A DNA stretch of 64,000 bases from CAZAPG01 sp964486935 (GCA_964486935.1 CAZAPG010000038.1:4297-68296), one strand, 5' to 3'. Shown: positions 1 through 8,760, counted from the first letter of the stretch. Translations and numbers: made by a program. The notes: a model not told the origin generated them from the sequence alone.

Positions 1-1119
1 TTCCATGGCCCAGGCAATGGTAGCCCCGCAGGAGATGGTGTCCAGGCCGTACTGGTTGCAAAGCTGGTTGGCGTAAGAGACGGCGGCCAAATCATCCACG
101 CCGCAGTAGTTGCCAAAGGTCGAGGTGGTTTCGTATTCCGGGCCGCCGTAATGGGGGTCAACCTTGTAGGGGCCTTCGGTAATTTCAACCACGCGCTTGC
201 AGCGCACCGAGCAGCTATAGCAGGTATCGCGCCCTTTCATATCCTGCCGCTCTTCGTCAACGCCGCGCAGAATGGTGTCGTACATGGTGGTGCCGTCAAT
301 CTTTTCCCAGTTATCAAAAACGCCGCTGTTAAAGTTGTAGGTTGGCAGCCCGCCCACGGCCTGCTGCGCGCCGGTGGTTTCGGCGGTGCCGTATTTGGAC
401 AGCCCGGCCACATCTGATTCGGGGATGAGCTTTACGCCGTCGCGGGTCAAATCCAGCAGGCCGGCCTTGTTGGCCACGGCAAATTTCTTTTTGCCCTCTT
501 TGCCGCGCACCACCACGGCTTTAAGATTTTTGCTGCCCATCACCGCGCCCATGCCGGTGCGGCCATTGGCCCGGTTGCTCATGTTGATAATGGCGGCAAA
601 GCGCGCGCCGCGCTCGCCGGCGGGGCCAACCTGGGCTACTTCAATGCGGTCATCGCCTAACTCTTCTTTGAGGATGGCTTCCACATCGCCGGTAATTTTG
701 CCCCAAAGATGGCCGGCGTCGCGCAGTTCATACTGGCCATCATTTACCCACAGGTAGACCGGTTTGGGCGATTTGCCCTTGATGATGAAGGCGTCGAAGC
801 CGGCAAATTTCATTTCCGCCGGAAAAAAGCCGCCGCACTGGGCGTCGCCAATGCCGCCGGTCAGCGGGCTTTTGGCCGTGGAGGTCATGCGGCTCTGGCC
901 GGAAATGGGCGCGCCGGTTGTCACCCCCACCGACAGGCACAGCAAATTGTCCGGCCCCAGCGGGTCGGCATTGGCCGGCATTTGGGTAAGCATATAATGC
1001 ATATTCAGCGCGCTGCCGCCCAGATATTTGCGGTAGAAGCTCTCCGGCGGTTCCTCTACGGTTAGCTGGCCGGTGGTCAAATTGACATGCAGGATTTTTC
1101 CGTTGTATCCGTAAGGCAT
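1..1119 (-). CDS. Aldehyde:ferredoxin oxidoreductase, N-terminal part
   Basis: Tungsten-pterin enzyme family that oxidises aldehydes to carboxylic acids with ferredoxin as acceptor, in the cytoplasm. The 373 codons present run from an ATG at 1119 (AGGAG 8 nt upstream) to the window edge, so the C-terminal part, about 40% in family members, is missing. Opening residues MPYGYNGKILHVNLTTG and the segment with GPAGERGARFA are typical of the AFOR N-terminal domain. CxxCxxxC (C300, C303, C307) supplies three of the four [4Fe-4S] ligands; the fourth lies outside the window. A MoaD/ThiS-like gene lies just upstream on the same strand, fitting a pterin cofactor. The true aldehyde substrate cannot be read from the sequence. 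Confidence 0.93.
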   Translation of the reverse strand, partial: MPYGYNGKILHVNLTTGQLTVEEPPESFYRKYLGGSALNMHYMLTQMPANADPLGPDNLLCLSVGVTTGAPISGQSRMTSTAKSPLTGGIGDAQCGGFFPAEMKFAGFDAFIIKGKSPKPVYLWVNDGQYELRDAGHLWGKITGDVEAILKEELGDDRIEVAQVGPAGERGARFAAIINMSNRANGRTGMGAVMGSKNLKAVVVRGKEGKKKFAVANKAGLLDLTRDGVKLIPESDVAGLSKYGTAETTGAQQAVGGLPTYNFNSGVFDNWEKIDGTTMYDTILRGVDEERQDMKGRDTCYSCSVRCKRVVEITEGPYKVDPHYGGPEYETTSTFGNYCGVDDLAAVSYANQLCNQYGLDTISCGATIAWAME

Positions 1120-1139
1120 TGCTTGTTCTCCTTTGATTT

Positions 1140-1208
1140 TAGTAATTAGTAACTGGTAATTAACAATTGAGCAAACATTCAATTACTAATTACCAATTAC
1201 CAACTATC
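1140..1208. repeat. Inverted heptanucleotide repeat, AT-rich
   Basis: The gap between the MoaD-like gene and the aldehyde oxidoreductase is built from degenerate 7-bp units. The left half reads GTAATTA GTAACTG; the right half reads TACTAAT TACCAAT. The right half is the reverse complement of the left-hand unit type (ATTGGTA / ATTAGTA), so the block can fold into an imperfect hairpin with a 7-bp register. It has no T-run typical of a terminator. Similar blocks with other unit sequences occur at seven other gaps in this window. Confidence 0.7.
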
Positions 1209-1209
1209 A

Positions 1210-1440
1210 TCATCCGCCTGCAATGAATCTAAATAAATGTAATTCCTCGCCGTCTTGCAGCGTGTGGCCGGTTTCCACCTCGGCCCCGTCAATTGCCGCC
1301 GATACGTTTTGTTTGATGTTTAGCTGCCGGACCACATCGTTGATGGTTGTCCCCGAGGGCAGTTCCAGCGTGGTTTTGCCTTTGGCTTTTTTGGGCAGGT
1401 AATCTCTTAAAATTCCGTGTAGGGTCACTTGAATCTGCAA
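1210..1440 (-). CDS. MoaD/ThiS-family sulfur carrier protein
   Basis: A 76-residue beta-grasp protein ending in Gly75-Gly76, the C-terminal di-glycine that is adenylated and thiocarboxylated in MoaD/ThiS proteins. The SGTTINDVV segment and the EELHLFRFIAGG end match the family. It lies 5 nt after the membrane-protein gene and upstream of the aldehyde oxidoreductase on the same strand. MoaD-like genes often accompany AOR genes, so a role in supplying dithiolene sulfur to the metallopterin is likely (inference). A ThiS-like role in thiazole synthesis is less likely because no thiamine genes are nearby. Confidence 0.82.
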   Translation of the reverse strand: MQIQVTLHGILRDYLPKKAKGKTTLELPSGTTINDVVRQLNIKQNVSAAIDGAEVETGHTLQDGEELHLFRFIAGG

Positions 1441-1444
1441 TTTA

Positions 1445-1792
1445 TCAGTCCCGTTTAAATAAACTCAGGTAGCTCCAACTGCGCCACATCAGACCGAGCC
1501 AGTTTTGTTTTTGTTCGGGCCAATCGGTAATAAGGTTATTCAGTAAGGCAATTATTGTGGCCATACCCACAAACAACAGCAGCGCTTTAGGCATTAGCGC
1601 GTTGTTGGCCAGCGGGTCAACCCCCATCGCCGACATTATCAGCCCGGCTCCCAAAAACATCACCAGATAAGTTACAACTGCCCGCCGCAAAATATGGCGC
1701 GCCTGCGCCTGAAATTCTGTCGGCGTGGCGTCGTTGTAGAGGTCGTCAGTCCAGTTGAATGATTCTTGCTCTAATGTCTTGTCTGTCTTCAT
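1445..1792 (-). CDS. Small two-helix membrane protein, function unknown
   Basis: A 115-residue protein I do not recognise. Residues 1-35 are polar, followed by two hydrophobic helices at about 39-57 and 68-88 and a Trp-rich, basic C-terminal tail (WPEQKQNWLGLMWRSW). It is the first gene of a minus-strand run with the MoaD-like carrier (4-nt gap) and the aldehyde oxidoreductase, and starts 48 nt from the divergent ParB-like gene. The context suggests co-expression with the tungsten enzyme; no catalytic motif is visible. Confidence 0.7.
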   Translation of the reverse strand: MKTDKTLEQESFNWTDDLYNDATPTEFQAQARHILRRAVVTYLVMFLGAGLIMSAMGVDPLANNALMPKALLLFVGMATIIALLNNLITDWPEQKQNWLGLMWRSWSYLSLFKRD

Positions 1793-1840
1793 TGTTCAAG
1801 GTACAATCGTTGTAGCCTGTAGAGGTTTAATTTTACGCTT

Positions 1841-2818
1841 ATGAGTAATGAAGATTTTTCCCGCAAAGCAATATCTTTAGCGGCAGACCCGCGAGGCAGA
1901 ATAGACCCGGTTAAAGCGCGGGTGACTCGTGATTTTGACCGCGCTCACTGGCGGGCCTTGTTGCAAGATTTGTTTTCGATGGTTCGCTACCATCCGGTAG
2001 ATTTGCTGCCGTTTGAAATGGTACGCGAAAAGCTGCGTTTGAGCCAAAAATCATATCTTGGAATTCAGGAGATTCCGCTCGATAAAATTGTGGGCAGTGT
2101 TGGTCGATACAATGATTTTACCCGAACTTTTATGCCGCGCAAGACCCACACCCGCAGCCGGTGGGAAAAAATAGATACGCTGGCCGAAACCAGTCGCTGG
2201 CCTCCGATTGAGGTTTACAAGGTTAGCGACACCTATTTTGTGCGCGATGGCAACCATCGAGTTTCGGTAGCCCGGCAACTGGGCCTTGACGCCATCGAGG
2301 CTCACGTGTGGGAGTATCCTACCCGCGTACCGCTGGAAACTGACGATGGTTTGGATGATATTTTGGTTCGCGCCGAGTATTTAGCCTTTCTGGACGATAC
2401 CCACCTGGACAAGTTGCGCCCCGACCAATCTATTATTCTGACGATTCCCGGCGGTTATTGGGAATTAGAAGAAGAGATTGCCATTCATCGTCACTGGCAA
2501 AGCCTGGAGCAGAAAAAGGAGATAAGCTGGGCTGAAGCTGTAGTTGACTGGTATGATAACGTTTATCTGCCAATTGTCCAAAAAATTCAGTCCGAAGATA
2601 TTCTCTCTTTTTTTCCCGGTCGTACCGAGGCAGATTTGGTGGTTTGGGTACTGAGGCATTGGTATAAATTAGAGCGCGACCAGGGCGGCGAAGAAATGTT
2701 GCCGGATGACGTCATTGAAGATTTTATTCACAAAGCGCGGGCCAATCCATTTCGGCGATTTTTGGCCTGGATTGAACGCCGGTTGCAACGCAAGCAAGCC
2801 GGCGAAAAAAATGATTAA
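1841..2818 (+). CDS. ParB-like nuclease-domain protein
   Basis: A 325-residue soluble protein. The central segment PPIEVYKVSDTYFVRDGNHR followed by VSVARQLG is the core of the ParB/sulfiredoxin fold: a parameter strand, then the D-G-N/E-H-R loop that in ParB relatives binds nucleotide or phosphate. The rest lacks the helix-turn-helix and dimerisation regions of chromosome-partition ParB, and no parA neighbour is present, so it is not a partition protein. Similar orphan proteins are usually annotated as putative transcriptional regulators; the function is unproven. It stands alone, divergent from the AOR genes and convergent with potD, with a strong hairpin after its stop. Confidence 0.6.
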   Translation: MSNEDFSRKAISLAADPRGRIDPVKARVTRDFDRAHWRALLQDLFSMVRYHPVDLLPFEMVREKLRLSQKSYLGIQEIPLDKIVGSVGRYNDFTRTFMPRKTHTRSRWEKIDTLAETSRWPPIEVYKVSDTYFVRDGNHRVSVARQLGLDAIEAHVWEYPTRVPLETDDGLDDILVRAEYLAFLDDTHLDKLRPDQSIILTIPGGYWELEEEIAIHRHWQSLEQKKEISWAEAVVDWYDNVYLPIVQKIQSEDILSFFPGRTEADLVVWVLRHWYKLERDQGGEEMLPDDVIEDFIHKARANPFRRFLAWIERRLQRKQAGEKND

Positions 2819-2832
2819 TGACAGCAATGTAT

Positions 2833-2878
2833 TGCGTGTTGCGTGTTCCGTGATAAACAACGGAACACGCAACACGCA
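2833..2878. terminator. 19-bp perfect hairpin from heptad repeats
   Basis: Arms 2833-2851 and 2860-2878 are perfectly complementary over 19 bp with an 8-nt loop. Each arm is two copies of a 7-bp unit (GCGTGTT GCGTGTT) plus CCGT. It sits between the convergent ParB-like gene and potD and could terminate or block both transcripts, but neither side has a T-run. It belongs to the heptad repeat family seen elsewhere in the window. Confidence 0.75.
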
Positions 2879-2911
2879 TCATTTAGCAAGTTGACCCCCA
2901 GCCTTTAAAGG

Positions 2912-4096
2912 CTACTGGCTCTTCACTTCTGTCCAGATACGGTCGTAAACAAAAATGGTTTCGCCCAACTGCTCGGCCCATTCCAGTTTGTCAATCACTT
3001 CCTGGGGCGGGTAAATAGCGGGGTCGTTTTTAATTTCATCAACGATAAACTCTTTGGCCGCCTGGTTGGGGCTGGCATAGTAGGTGTAGTTTGTAATGTC
3101 GGCCCCGTTTTGAGCGTCGAGCAGGTAATTCATGAAATGCTCGGCGGTTGCTTTTTTGGCGCTGGTAGCGGTTATGCAAATGTTATCTTGCCACACAAAG
3201 GCGCCCTCGTTGGGGATGGCGTACCCCCACTCACTCTCTTCGGTTTCCTCATCGTAGGTTTCCCAGTAAGCTTTGGCGGCATCGCCGCTCCAGGCGTGCG
3301 AAATTGCCACTTCGCCGGGGATGAGCAGGCTGTCGTCGTAGTCTTCGCTGTTGAAGGTTTTGATGTAAGGTTTGGCGTTTATCAGCACTTGCTTGGCTTC
3401 ATCAAGGTGAGCTTCATCCTTATCGTTAATGGAATAACCCAGGTAGAGCAGCGCCGCGCCAATGGCCTCGCGCTGGTCGTTGAGAATGTTGATACCGCCG
3501 GCATCGGCCCATTTTTTAGCCTGTTCGGGGTCAAAAATGGCGGCCCAGCTATCGGGCGGAGAATCGCCGGCTATGGCAGTTTGGTAAGCCAGGCCGGTGG
3601 TGCCCCACTGGTAGGGGACGCAGTGTTTGTTGCCGGGGTCGTAGGGGGCGTCTAAAAAGAAGGGATCCATGTTTTTGAGGTTGGGAATGTTGTTGTGGTC
3701 AATTTCGGCCAGCATACCCAGCTCAATCATTTGGGCTACCATGTAATCAGAGGGAAAGATGACATCGTAGCCGGTAGCGCCGGCCTGCAGTTTGGCCAGC
3801 AAATCTTCGTTGCTGGCAAAGGTGTCGTAAATAATTTTTACGCCGTATTCTTCTTCGTATTTGGTGAGCAGGGCTTCGTCAATGTAGTCGGCCCAGTTGT
3901 AAACACTCAATTCTGAAGCCAGGCCGCTCTCGGCGGGGGCGGCTTCCTGGCTACCGCTATCGGCGGCTGCTTCTTGCTGCGTATCGGAACCGGCATCGGA
4001 CGGCTCTTCGGGTTGGGCCGGGGCGGCCCCGCCACAGGCGCTCATTATCAGCGCCAGAGTTAAAGTTAATACCAAAATCCACTTATATTTTACCAT
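2912..4096 (-). CDS. potD: Spermidine/putrescine-binding lipoprotein PotD
   Basis: Substrate-binding protein of a polyamine ABC importer, 394 residues. The signal peptide ends in the lipobox LIMSAC with lipidated Cys21, followed by an acidic, Ala/Ser-rich linker to about residue 60. The mature part begins LSVYNWADYIDEALL, the standard PotD/PotF start, and the YDVIFPSDYMV segment is also diagnostic. It is the last gene of potABCD, 78 nt after potC. Polyamine rather than another cation is inferred from family membership. Confidence 0.93.
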   Translation of the reverse strand: MVKYKWILVLTLTLALIMSACGGAAPAQPEEPSDAGSDTQQEAAADSGSQEAAPAESGLASELSVYNWADYIDEALLTKYEEEYGVKIIYDTFASNEDLLAKLQAGATGYDVIFPSDYMVAQMIELGMLAEIDHNNIPNLKNMDPFFLDAPYDPGNKHCVPYQWGTTGLAYQTAIAGDSPPDSWAAIFDPEQAKKWADAGGINILNDQREAIGAALLYLGYSINDKDEAHLDEAKQVLINAKPYIKTFNSEDYDDSLLIPGEVAISHAWSGDAAKAYWETYDEETEESEWGYAIPNEGAFVWQDNICITATSAKKATAEHFMNYLLDAQNGADITNYTYYASPNQAAKEFIVDEIKNDPAIYPPQEVIDKLEWAEQLGETIFVYDRIWTEVKSQ

Positions 4097-4173
4097 CTTG
4101 TATCTCCTCCTAAAGAAATTTGAAGATTTGCGCAGCTTATTAACACAACGAGTAGGGATGCTTGTTTACATTG

Positions 4174-5196
4174 TCACCTCCTTTGCAAAAATTGTGACAG
4201 GAGAACCAGACCAATAGAAAGAACCAGCAGTAACGTGGCCAGAGCGTTGATATCGGGCGTAACGCCAAATTTTACTTTTGAATAAACCAGCACCGGCAAG
4301 GTGGTTGAGCCGGGGCCAGATACAAAAAAAGTGATGACAAAATCATCTAACGAGAGGGTAAAAGCCAGCAGCGCGCCGCTGATAATAGCGGGCATAAGCA
4401 GGGGCAACGTGACGCGCCTGAAAGTTTGCCACTCGTTGGCGTACAAATCCTGGGCAGCCTGGTCAAGATTGGCGTCCATATCGACCAGCCGCGCCCGCAC
4501 CACCGTAGCCACAAATGAAATGTTAAAGGCTACGTGGGCAATAATAATGGTAGGCAGCCCCAACCCCCAGGTAAAGCCCAGCAAATTTTTGACCATGTTG
4601 AAAATGATAATAAAAAACAGCAGCGTAGCCAGGGCAATGACAATATCGGGGATGATAATGGGCATATAAAGCACGGCGTCAAAGGGCAACTTGAACCTGA
4701 AGCTGTAACGCTCCATAGCTAAAGAAACCATTGTGCCGATGATGGTAGAAATAATGGTTGAGGCAAAGGTGACAATGATACTGTTGCGAAAGGCCCGCAA
4801 AATGGCCTCGTCGTTGAACATTTCAAAATACCATCTAAAGCTAAACCCCTCCCAAATGGTTGGCACGCGGCCGGCGTTGAAAGAGAAGAAAATTAGCACA
4901 ATAATGGGGATATAGAAAAATACAAACACCAAAATAGCGTTAGCTCCCAAAAGCTGCTGCCCAACCGACACGCCGGTAGCCACCCGAATGGCCTGCGCGC
5001 CCCAAATTGTGCTGGCAACAAACACAATGGCCCCAATTGGAATCAGCAGGTAACTGCTGGCTTTGTCCAGGTTAAGCAGGCCAACAATTAACGCCGCCGC
5101 GCCGGCCATGGCAATTACAAAAGCCAAAATCCCCAACAAAAGTGAGGAGATATTTTTGCGTTGCCGTGATGGTATTATTGCTGATGGAGCGCTCAT
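4174..5196 (-). CDS. potC: Polyamine ABC transporter permease PotC, N-terminally extended
   Basis: Membrane permease of the polyamine importer, 340 residues against about 265 for typical PotC. The extra 80 or so N-terminal residues hold two predicted helices (about 18-40 and 50-70) before the usual first helix at about 85. The EAA loop is present near residue 230 (QAAQDLYANEWQTFRRVTLP). The start ATG follows GAGGAATTAAA, so the extension appears genuine. It lies 42 nt after potB and before potD. Whether the added helices alter assembly is unknown. Confidence 0.92.
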   Translation of the reverse strand: MSAPSAIIPSRQRKNISSLLLGILAFVIAMAGAAALIVGLLNLDKASSYLLIPIGAIVFVASTIWGAQAIRVATGVSVGQQLLGANAILVFVFFYIPIIVLIFFSFNAGRVPTIWEGFSFRWYFEMFNDEAILRAFRNSIIVTFASTIISTIIGTMVSLAMERYSFRFKLPFDAVLYMPIIIPDIVIALATLLFFIIIFNMVKNLLGFTWGLGLPTIIIAHVAFNISFVATVVRARLVDMDANLDQAAQDLYANEWQTFRRVTLPLLMPAIISGALLAFTLSLDDFVITFFVSGPGSTTLPVLVYSKVKFGVTPDINALATLLLVLSIGLVLLSQFLQRR

Positions 5197-5238
5197 TTTA
5201 ATTCCTCGCCAGGTTGAATAAGATGTTTGCCCAACGGT

Positions 5239-6096
5239 TTATATGGTTCGCCCACCGCCCACGCGGAAGTAAATCATGGTGGCGGCCAGTACCATGAGCA
5301 TCAAAATTATGCCCAGGGCCGAGCCAAAGGGCCAGTCTCGCACGGTCATGAATTGCTGCTGCAACAAATTGCCAACTAAAAAAGTGTTGCCGCCGCCCAT
5401 CAAATCGGGCGTAACAAAAGCCCCCAGGGTGGGGATAAAGGTAATGATAGAAGCCGCCACCACGCCGGGCATGGTCAGCGGCAAAATAACCCGCGTAAAC
5501 ACCTTAAAGCCATTAGCCCCCAAATCTTGCGCGGCCTGAACATAATTAAAATCAAGCTGCTCAATCGAGGCGTAAAGGGGCAGCACGGCAAAGGGCAAAT
5601 AGCCATACAGCATGCCTAACATAACCGCGCTTTGGGTAAACATAATATTTATGGGCTGCTCAATAACACCCAGGTTAATGAGCATATTGTTAATCAGGCC
5701 CGTATCGCGGACGACAAAAATCAGGGCATAGGTTCTAATTAAAAAGCTGGTCCAGAAAGGAACCATTACCAAAAAAATCAACAGCCGCTGCCGGTTGGGC
5801 GTTTGGCGGGCAATATAAAAGGCAAACGGATAGGCCACAATCAAACATAAAATGGTGTTGACAATAGCCAGCCACAACGATTTCCAGAAAATACGCAGGT
5901 AAATGGGGTCGCTAAATACCCTAACATAGTTGTTCAGGTTAAAGTCGTACTCTACCACCCCCAGTAAAGAGCGTTTGCTAAAGCTGACTACCAGCACCAC
6001 CAAAACCGGGGCAATAAAGAAAACGCCCAGCCAAAACAAAGAGGGTGATAATAAAATGGCAAGCGCGCCTTTGGTTTGTCTGCCTGATTGCTGCAT
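5239..6096 (-). CDS. potB: Polyamine ABC transporter permease PotB
   Basis: Second membrane subunit of the polyamine importer, about 285 residues with six predicted helices. The EAA loop reads QAAQDLGANGFKVFTRVILP. I chose the ATG at 6096 (MQQSGRQTK); a TTG two codons upstream is better spaced from AAAGG and cannot be excluded. It sits between potA and potC, with a repeat-bearing 195-nt gap separating it from potA. Confidence 0.93.
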   Translation of the reverse strand: MQQSGRQTKGALAILLSPSLFWLGVFFIAPVLVVLVVSFSKRSLLGVVEYDFNLNNYVRVFSDPIYLRIFWKSLWLAIVNTILCLIVAYPFAFYIARQTPNRQRLLIFLVMVPFWTSFLIRTYALIFVVRDTGLINNMLINLGVIEQPINIMFTQSAVMLGMLYGYLPFAVLPLYASIEQLDFNYVQAAQDLGANGFKVFTRVILPLTMPGVVAASIITFIPTLGAFVTPDLMGGGNTFLVGNLLQQQFMTVRDWPFGSALGIILMLMVLAATMIYFRVGGGRTI

Positions 6097-6157
6097 GGTC
6101 AAAGTTACCTTTCGTTGTTGGCAATTTTTTTGCCAGCCGGTTGTTTTGCTTTTTTAG

Positions 6158-6214
6158 GGAAATTGGAAATGGGGCGATTAAACAGAATCTCCAATCTCCT
6201 TATCTCTAATCACC
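6158..6214. repeat. Heptad repeat hairpin between potA and potB
   Basis: Left arm units GGAAATT GGAAATG GGGCGAT face right arm units AATCTCC AATCTCC TTATCTC, whose reverse complement is GGAGATT. The block keeps a 7-bp register and forms an imperfect hairpin inside the pot operon. It could lower transcript readthrough or set differential mRNA stability between the ATPase and permease genes (inference). Confidence 0.65.
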
Positions 6215-6291
6215 AGATGAAACGGGAAACTTATTTTTGAACGATTACTTTGAAAACGCTGAAAAATTTAGCGATGGGTGGTTCAGGTGCG

Positions 6292-7386
6292 CTAACTGGT
6301 TAGCACCAACGCGCTGTCGGTAGACCAGGAAAGATATACTTTATCACCGCGCTGGTAAATGCGATTGGTGTCAATATCACTGCTGACATTTTGGATGCGG
6401 GCCACTACGTGGTGTCGCCCGGCCACCCTGGCCGTGTAGCGCGTATCGGTGCCAATGTAAACGGCCTCTTCTACCACAGCCGGTACACTGGCCCCATTGG
6501 TCGATGGCGCTTCGGGGTAGAGCGAAATCTTTTCAGGCCGAACCGCTACCGTCACCGACTGCCCGGCGCTAACGCCCTGGGTCAACCGAGTGGGTATTTT
6601 CAACCCCTCGCCTAAATCAACAATAGTGTTTTGAGGGGTAACATCTACAACTTCGGCCTTTAAAAAGTTGGTTTCGCCAATAAAATCGGCTACAAAACGG
6701 TTGTTGGGGCGTTCGTAAATTTCAAGGGGAGTACCTACCTGTTGAACCAGGCCATCGCTCATCACCGCAATCCGGTCCGACATAGTAATGGCTTCTTCCT
6801 GGTCGTGGGTTACAAAAATAAAGGTAATGCCAACCTGGTGCTGCAAATCCTTTAACTCTAACTGCATGGCTTTGCGCAGCTTTAAATCCAGCGCGCTCAA
6901 AGGCTCATCTAACAGTAACACCTGCGGCCGGTTAACCAAAGCCCGGGCCAGAGCAATACGCTGCTGCTGCCCACCCGATAGCTGGCGCGGTTTGCGGTCC
7001 ATTAATTGGGGCAGCCGGATCATTTCTAAAACCTCGGTAACGCGAGGCTTGATTTCTGATTTGGGGACTTTTTTCATTTCCAGGCCAAAGGCCACATTTT
7101 CGTAAACCGTCATGTGAGGAAACAGCGCATAATTTTGAAAGACGGTATTAACCGGGCGTTTATAGGGGGGCGTATCGCCCATTGGCTGGCCATGAATTTT
7201 AATTTCGCCCTGGGTGGGCAGTTCAAACCCGGCTATCATCCGCAAACAGGTGGTTTTGCCACAACCGCTAGGCCCTAACAGCGAAAAGAATTCGCCGGTT
7301 TCAATCTCTAGCGAGACGCTTTGAACTGCCGTAAAATCGCCAAATTTTTTAGTGACATTTTGAAGCTCAACCTCAATGTTGGGCAC
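6292..7386 (-). CDS. potA: Polyamine ABC transporter ATPase PotA
   Basis: ATP-hydrolysing subunit, 364 residues. Walker A GPSGCGKT at 38-45, signature LSGGQ at 136-140, Walker B VLLLDEP around 156-162, then an H-loop VTHDQEEA. The C-terminal third (about 240-364) is the TOBE regulatory domain of PotA/MalK-type ATPases. Translation starts at GTG 7386, eight bases after GAAAGGAG. It is the first gene of potABCD and has its own promoter. Confidence 0.95.
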   Translation of the reverse strand: MPNIEVELQNVTKKFGDFTAVQSVSLEIETGEFFSLLGPSGCGKTTCLRMIAGFELPTQGEIKIHGQPMGDTPPYKRPVNTVFQNYALFPHMTVYENVAFGLEMKKVPKSEIKPRVTEVLEMIRLPQLMDRKPRQLSGGQQQRIALARALVNRPQVLLLDEPLSALDLKLRKAMQLELKDLQHQVGITFIFVTHDQEEAITMSDRIAVMSDGLVQQVGTPLEIYERPNNRFVADFIGETNFLKAEVVDVTPQNTIVDLGEGLKIPTRLTQGVSAGQSVTVAVRPEKISLYPEAPSTNGASVPAVVEEAVYIGTDTRYTARVAGRHHVVARIQNVSSDIDTNRIYQRGDKVYLSWSTDSALVLTS

Positions 7387-7459
7387 GCTCTATACTCCTT
7401 TCAAAATCAAACGGTATAGGATACCACAGGCGGGGATTGGCGAGGAAAATTTTTCGCTA

Positions 7460-7488
7460 AGTATAGTAAAAAGCAATAGAACCGTCAA
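7460..7488 (-). promoter_or_regulatory. Sigma70-type promoter of potABCD
   Basis: On the minus strand a -35 box TTGACG (7488-7483) and a -10 box TATACT (7465-7460) are separated by exactly 17 bp. Transcription would begin near 7453, about 65 nt before the potA GTG start. The match is by eye; no operator is obvious. Confidence 0.7.
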
Positions 7489-7503
7489 TATAACGGGGTC
7501 AAG

Positions 7504-8760
7504 TCAAGACACGTTTTTAGGCTCGATACCGGGCAGTTTGTACCATTGGTCTTTAACCAGCTTAAACATTGGTTTGTATTTTTCTACCCGCACGGCCAGG
7601 TTGGCGTTTTTATCCTCTATGGCCTGGTGGTAAACGTCAACCAGTTTTTTGGCCCGTTCAACCGCATCAAATTCAGAGGCTTTATTTTGTACGGCCTGTT
7701 TGAATTGCTGCCACAGGGACTCATCGGTAATAACTTTTTCAATGGCCTGGGCCAGGGCCTGGGGGTCGTTCTCGCTCAACAGCCCCTCCTGCCCGTGGGT
7801 GATGGCATCGCGGGTGCCGGTAGCATCAACAGCTACCACCGGCAAACCGGCGGCCATGGCCTCCATGGTAACCAACCCCTGCGTTTCCGTAACCGAGGCA
7901 AAGCAAAACAAATCGGCTGCCTTTAAATATTTGGGCACATCGGCAAACGGCAGCCGGCCAGTAAACTCAACCTGCCCGGCTACGCCTAGTTGCCGGGCCA
8001 ATTTTTCTAATGATTTGCGCTCGTCGCCTTCGCCAATAATAACCAGCCGCACCTGAGCGCGCTTTTTCATAACCTGCGCGGCGGCGGTGACAAGGGTGTC
8101 CCAGTTTTTTTCTTTGGCCAGGCGTCCCACAGAAATCAGCACCTTATCATCTCCCCAGCCCCGCTGTTGCCGGATAATCTGACCATCGGCTTGGCGGTAG
8201 GGTTCCATATTCAGGCCGGTTGGTACCACGCTGACCCGCTCCGTAACGCCGTATTCCTCGGCCAGTAGCTGGCGCATGCTTTGGCTGGGCACTACAATAT
8301 GCTGGCAGCGGCGCATGTAGTCGCTGATAATGCGGTCGATGGTATTTTTGACCAACTCCTGGCTCAGGGCAATGTAATGGCTGTAATCTCGATAGCGGGT
8401 GTGAAAGGTAAAAACCAGCGGCAAATCAAGGTCGTCGGCCCGGCTGGCCGCGCTGTGCCCCAACAAAAAGGGATGGTGGCTGTGGATAACATCTAGTTTT
8501 AACGAAGGCAGGAGCTTTTCAACAAAGGGGGAAAAGGGAATGGCCAGCGGAAAATCGTGGGTGGCCGGCAACTCAAACGATGGAAATCTAAAAATAAATG
8601 GCTCACCATCTTCATGGCCGGCGGCATCCTGGGCAAAAATAAAGACCAGATGCCCCAACGTTTCTAACGCCTGGCGAAAGGTACTGATTGAACGAACCAC
8701 CCCACTAACCACCGGGTGGTAGGTATTGGTAAAATGGGCAATGTGCAAACGGCTGTGCAT
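7504..8760 (-). CDS. GT4-family glycosyltransferase
   Basis: A 418-residue retaining glycosyltransferase with two Rossmann domains (GT-B fold). The N-terminal domain opens HIAHFTNTYHPVVSGVVRS with the glycine loop of GT4 enzymes. The C-terminal domain has LISVGRLAKEKN near 208-219 and the E-x7-E motif (E292, E300) for the nucleotide-sugar. The pattern, including HSHHPFLLG, resembles diacylglycerol glucosyl- and mannosyltransferases, so a membrane glycolipid product is plausible. It follows the amino-acid permease on the same strand at 130 nt, so its link to the lysine genes upstream is uncertain. Confidence 0.85.
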   Translation of the reverse strand: MHSRLHIAHFTNTYHPVVSGVVRSISTFRQALETLGHLVFIFAQDAAGHEDGEPFIFRFPSFELPATHDFPLAIPFSPFVEKLLPSLKLDVIHSHHPFLLGHSAASRADDLDLPLVFTFHTRYRDYSHYIALSQELVKNTIDRIISDYMRRCQHIVVPSQSMRQLLAEEYGVTERVSVVPTGLNMEPYRQADGQIIRQQRGWGDDKVLISVGRLAKEKNWDTLVTAAAQVMKKRAQVRLVIIGEGDERKSLEKLARQLGVAGQVEFTGRLPFADVPKYLKAADLFCFASVTETQGLVTMEAMAAGLPVVAVDATGTRDAITHGQEGLLSENDPQALAQAIEKVITDESLWQQFKQAVQNKASEFDAVERAKKLVDVYHQAIEDKNANLAVRVEKYKPMFKLVKDQWYKLPGIEPKNVS

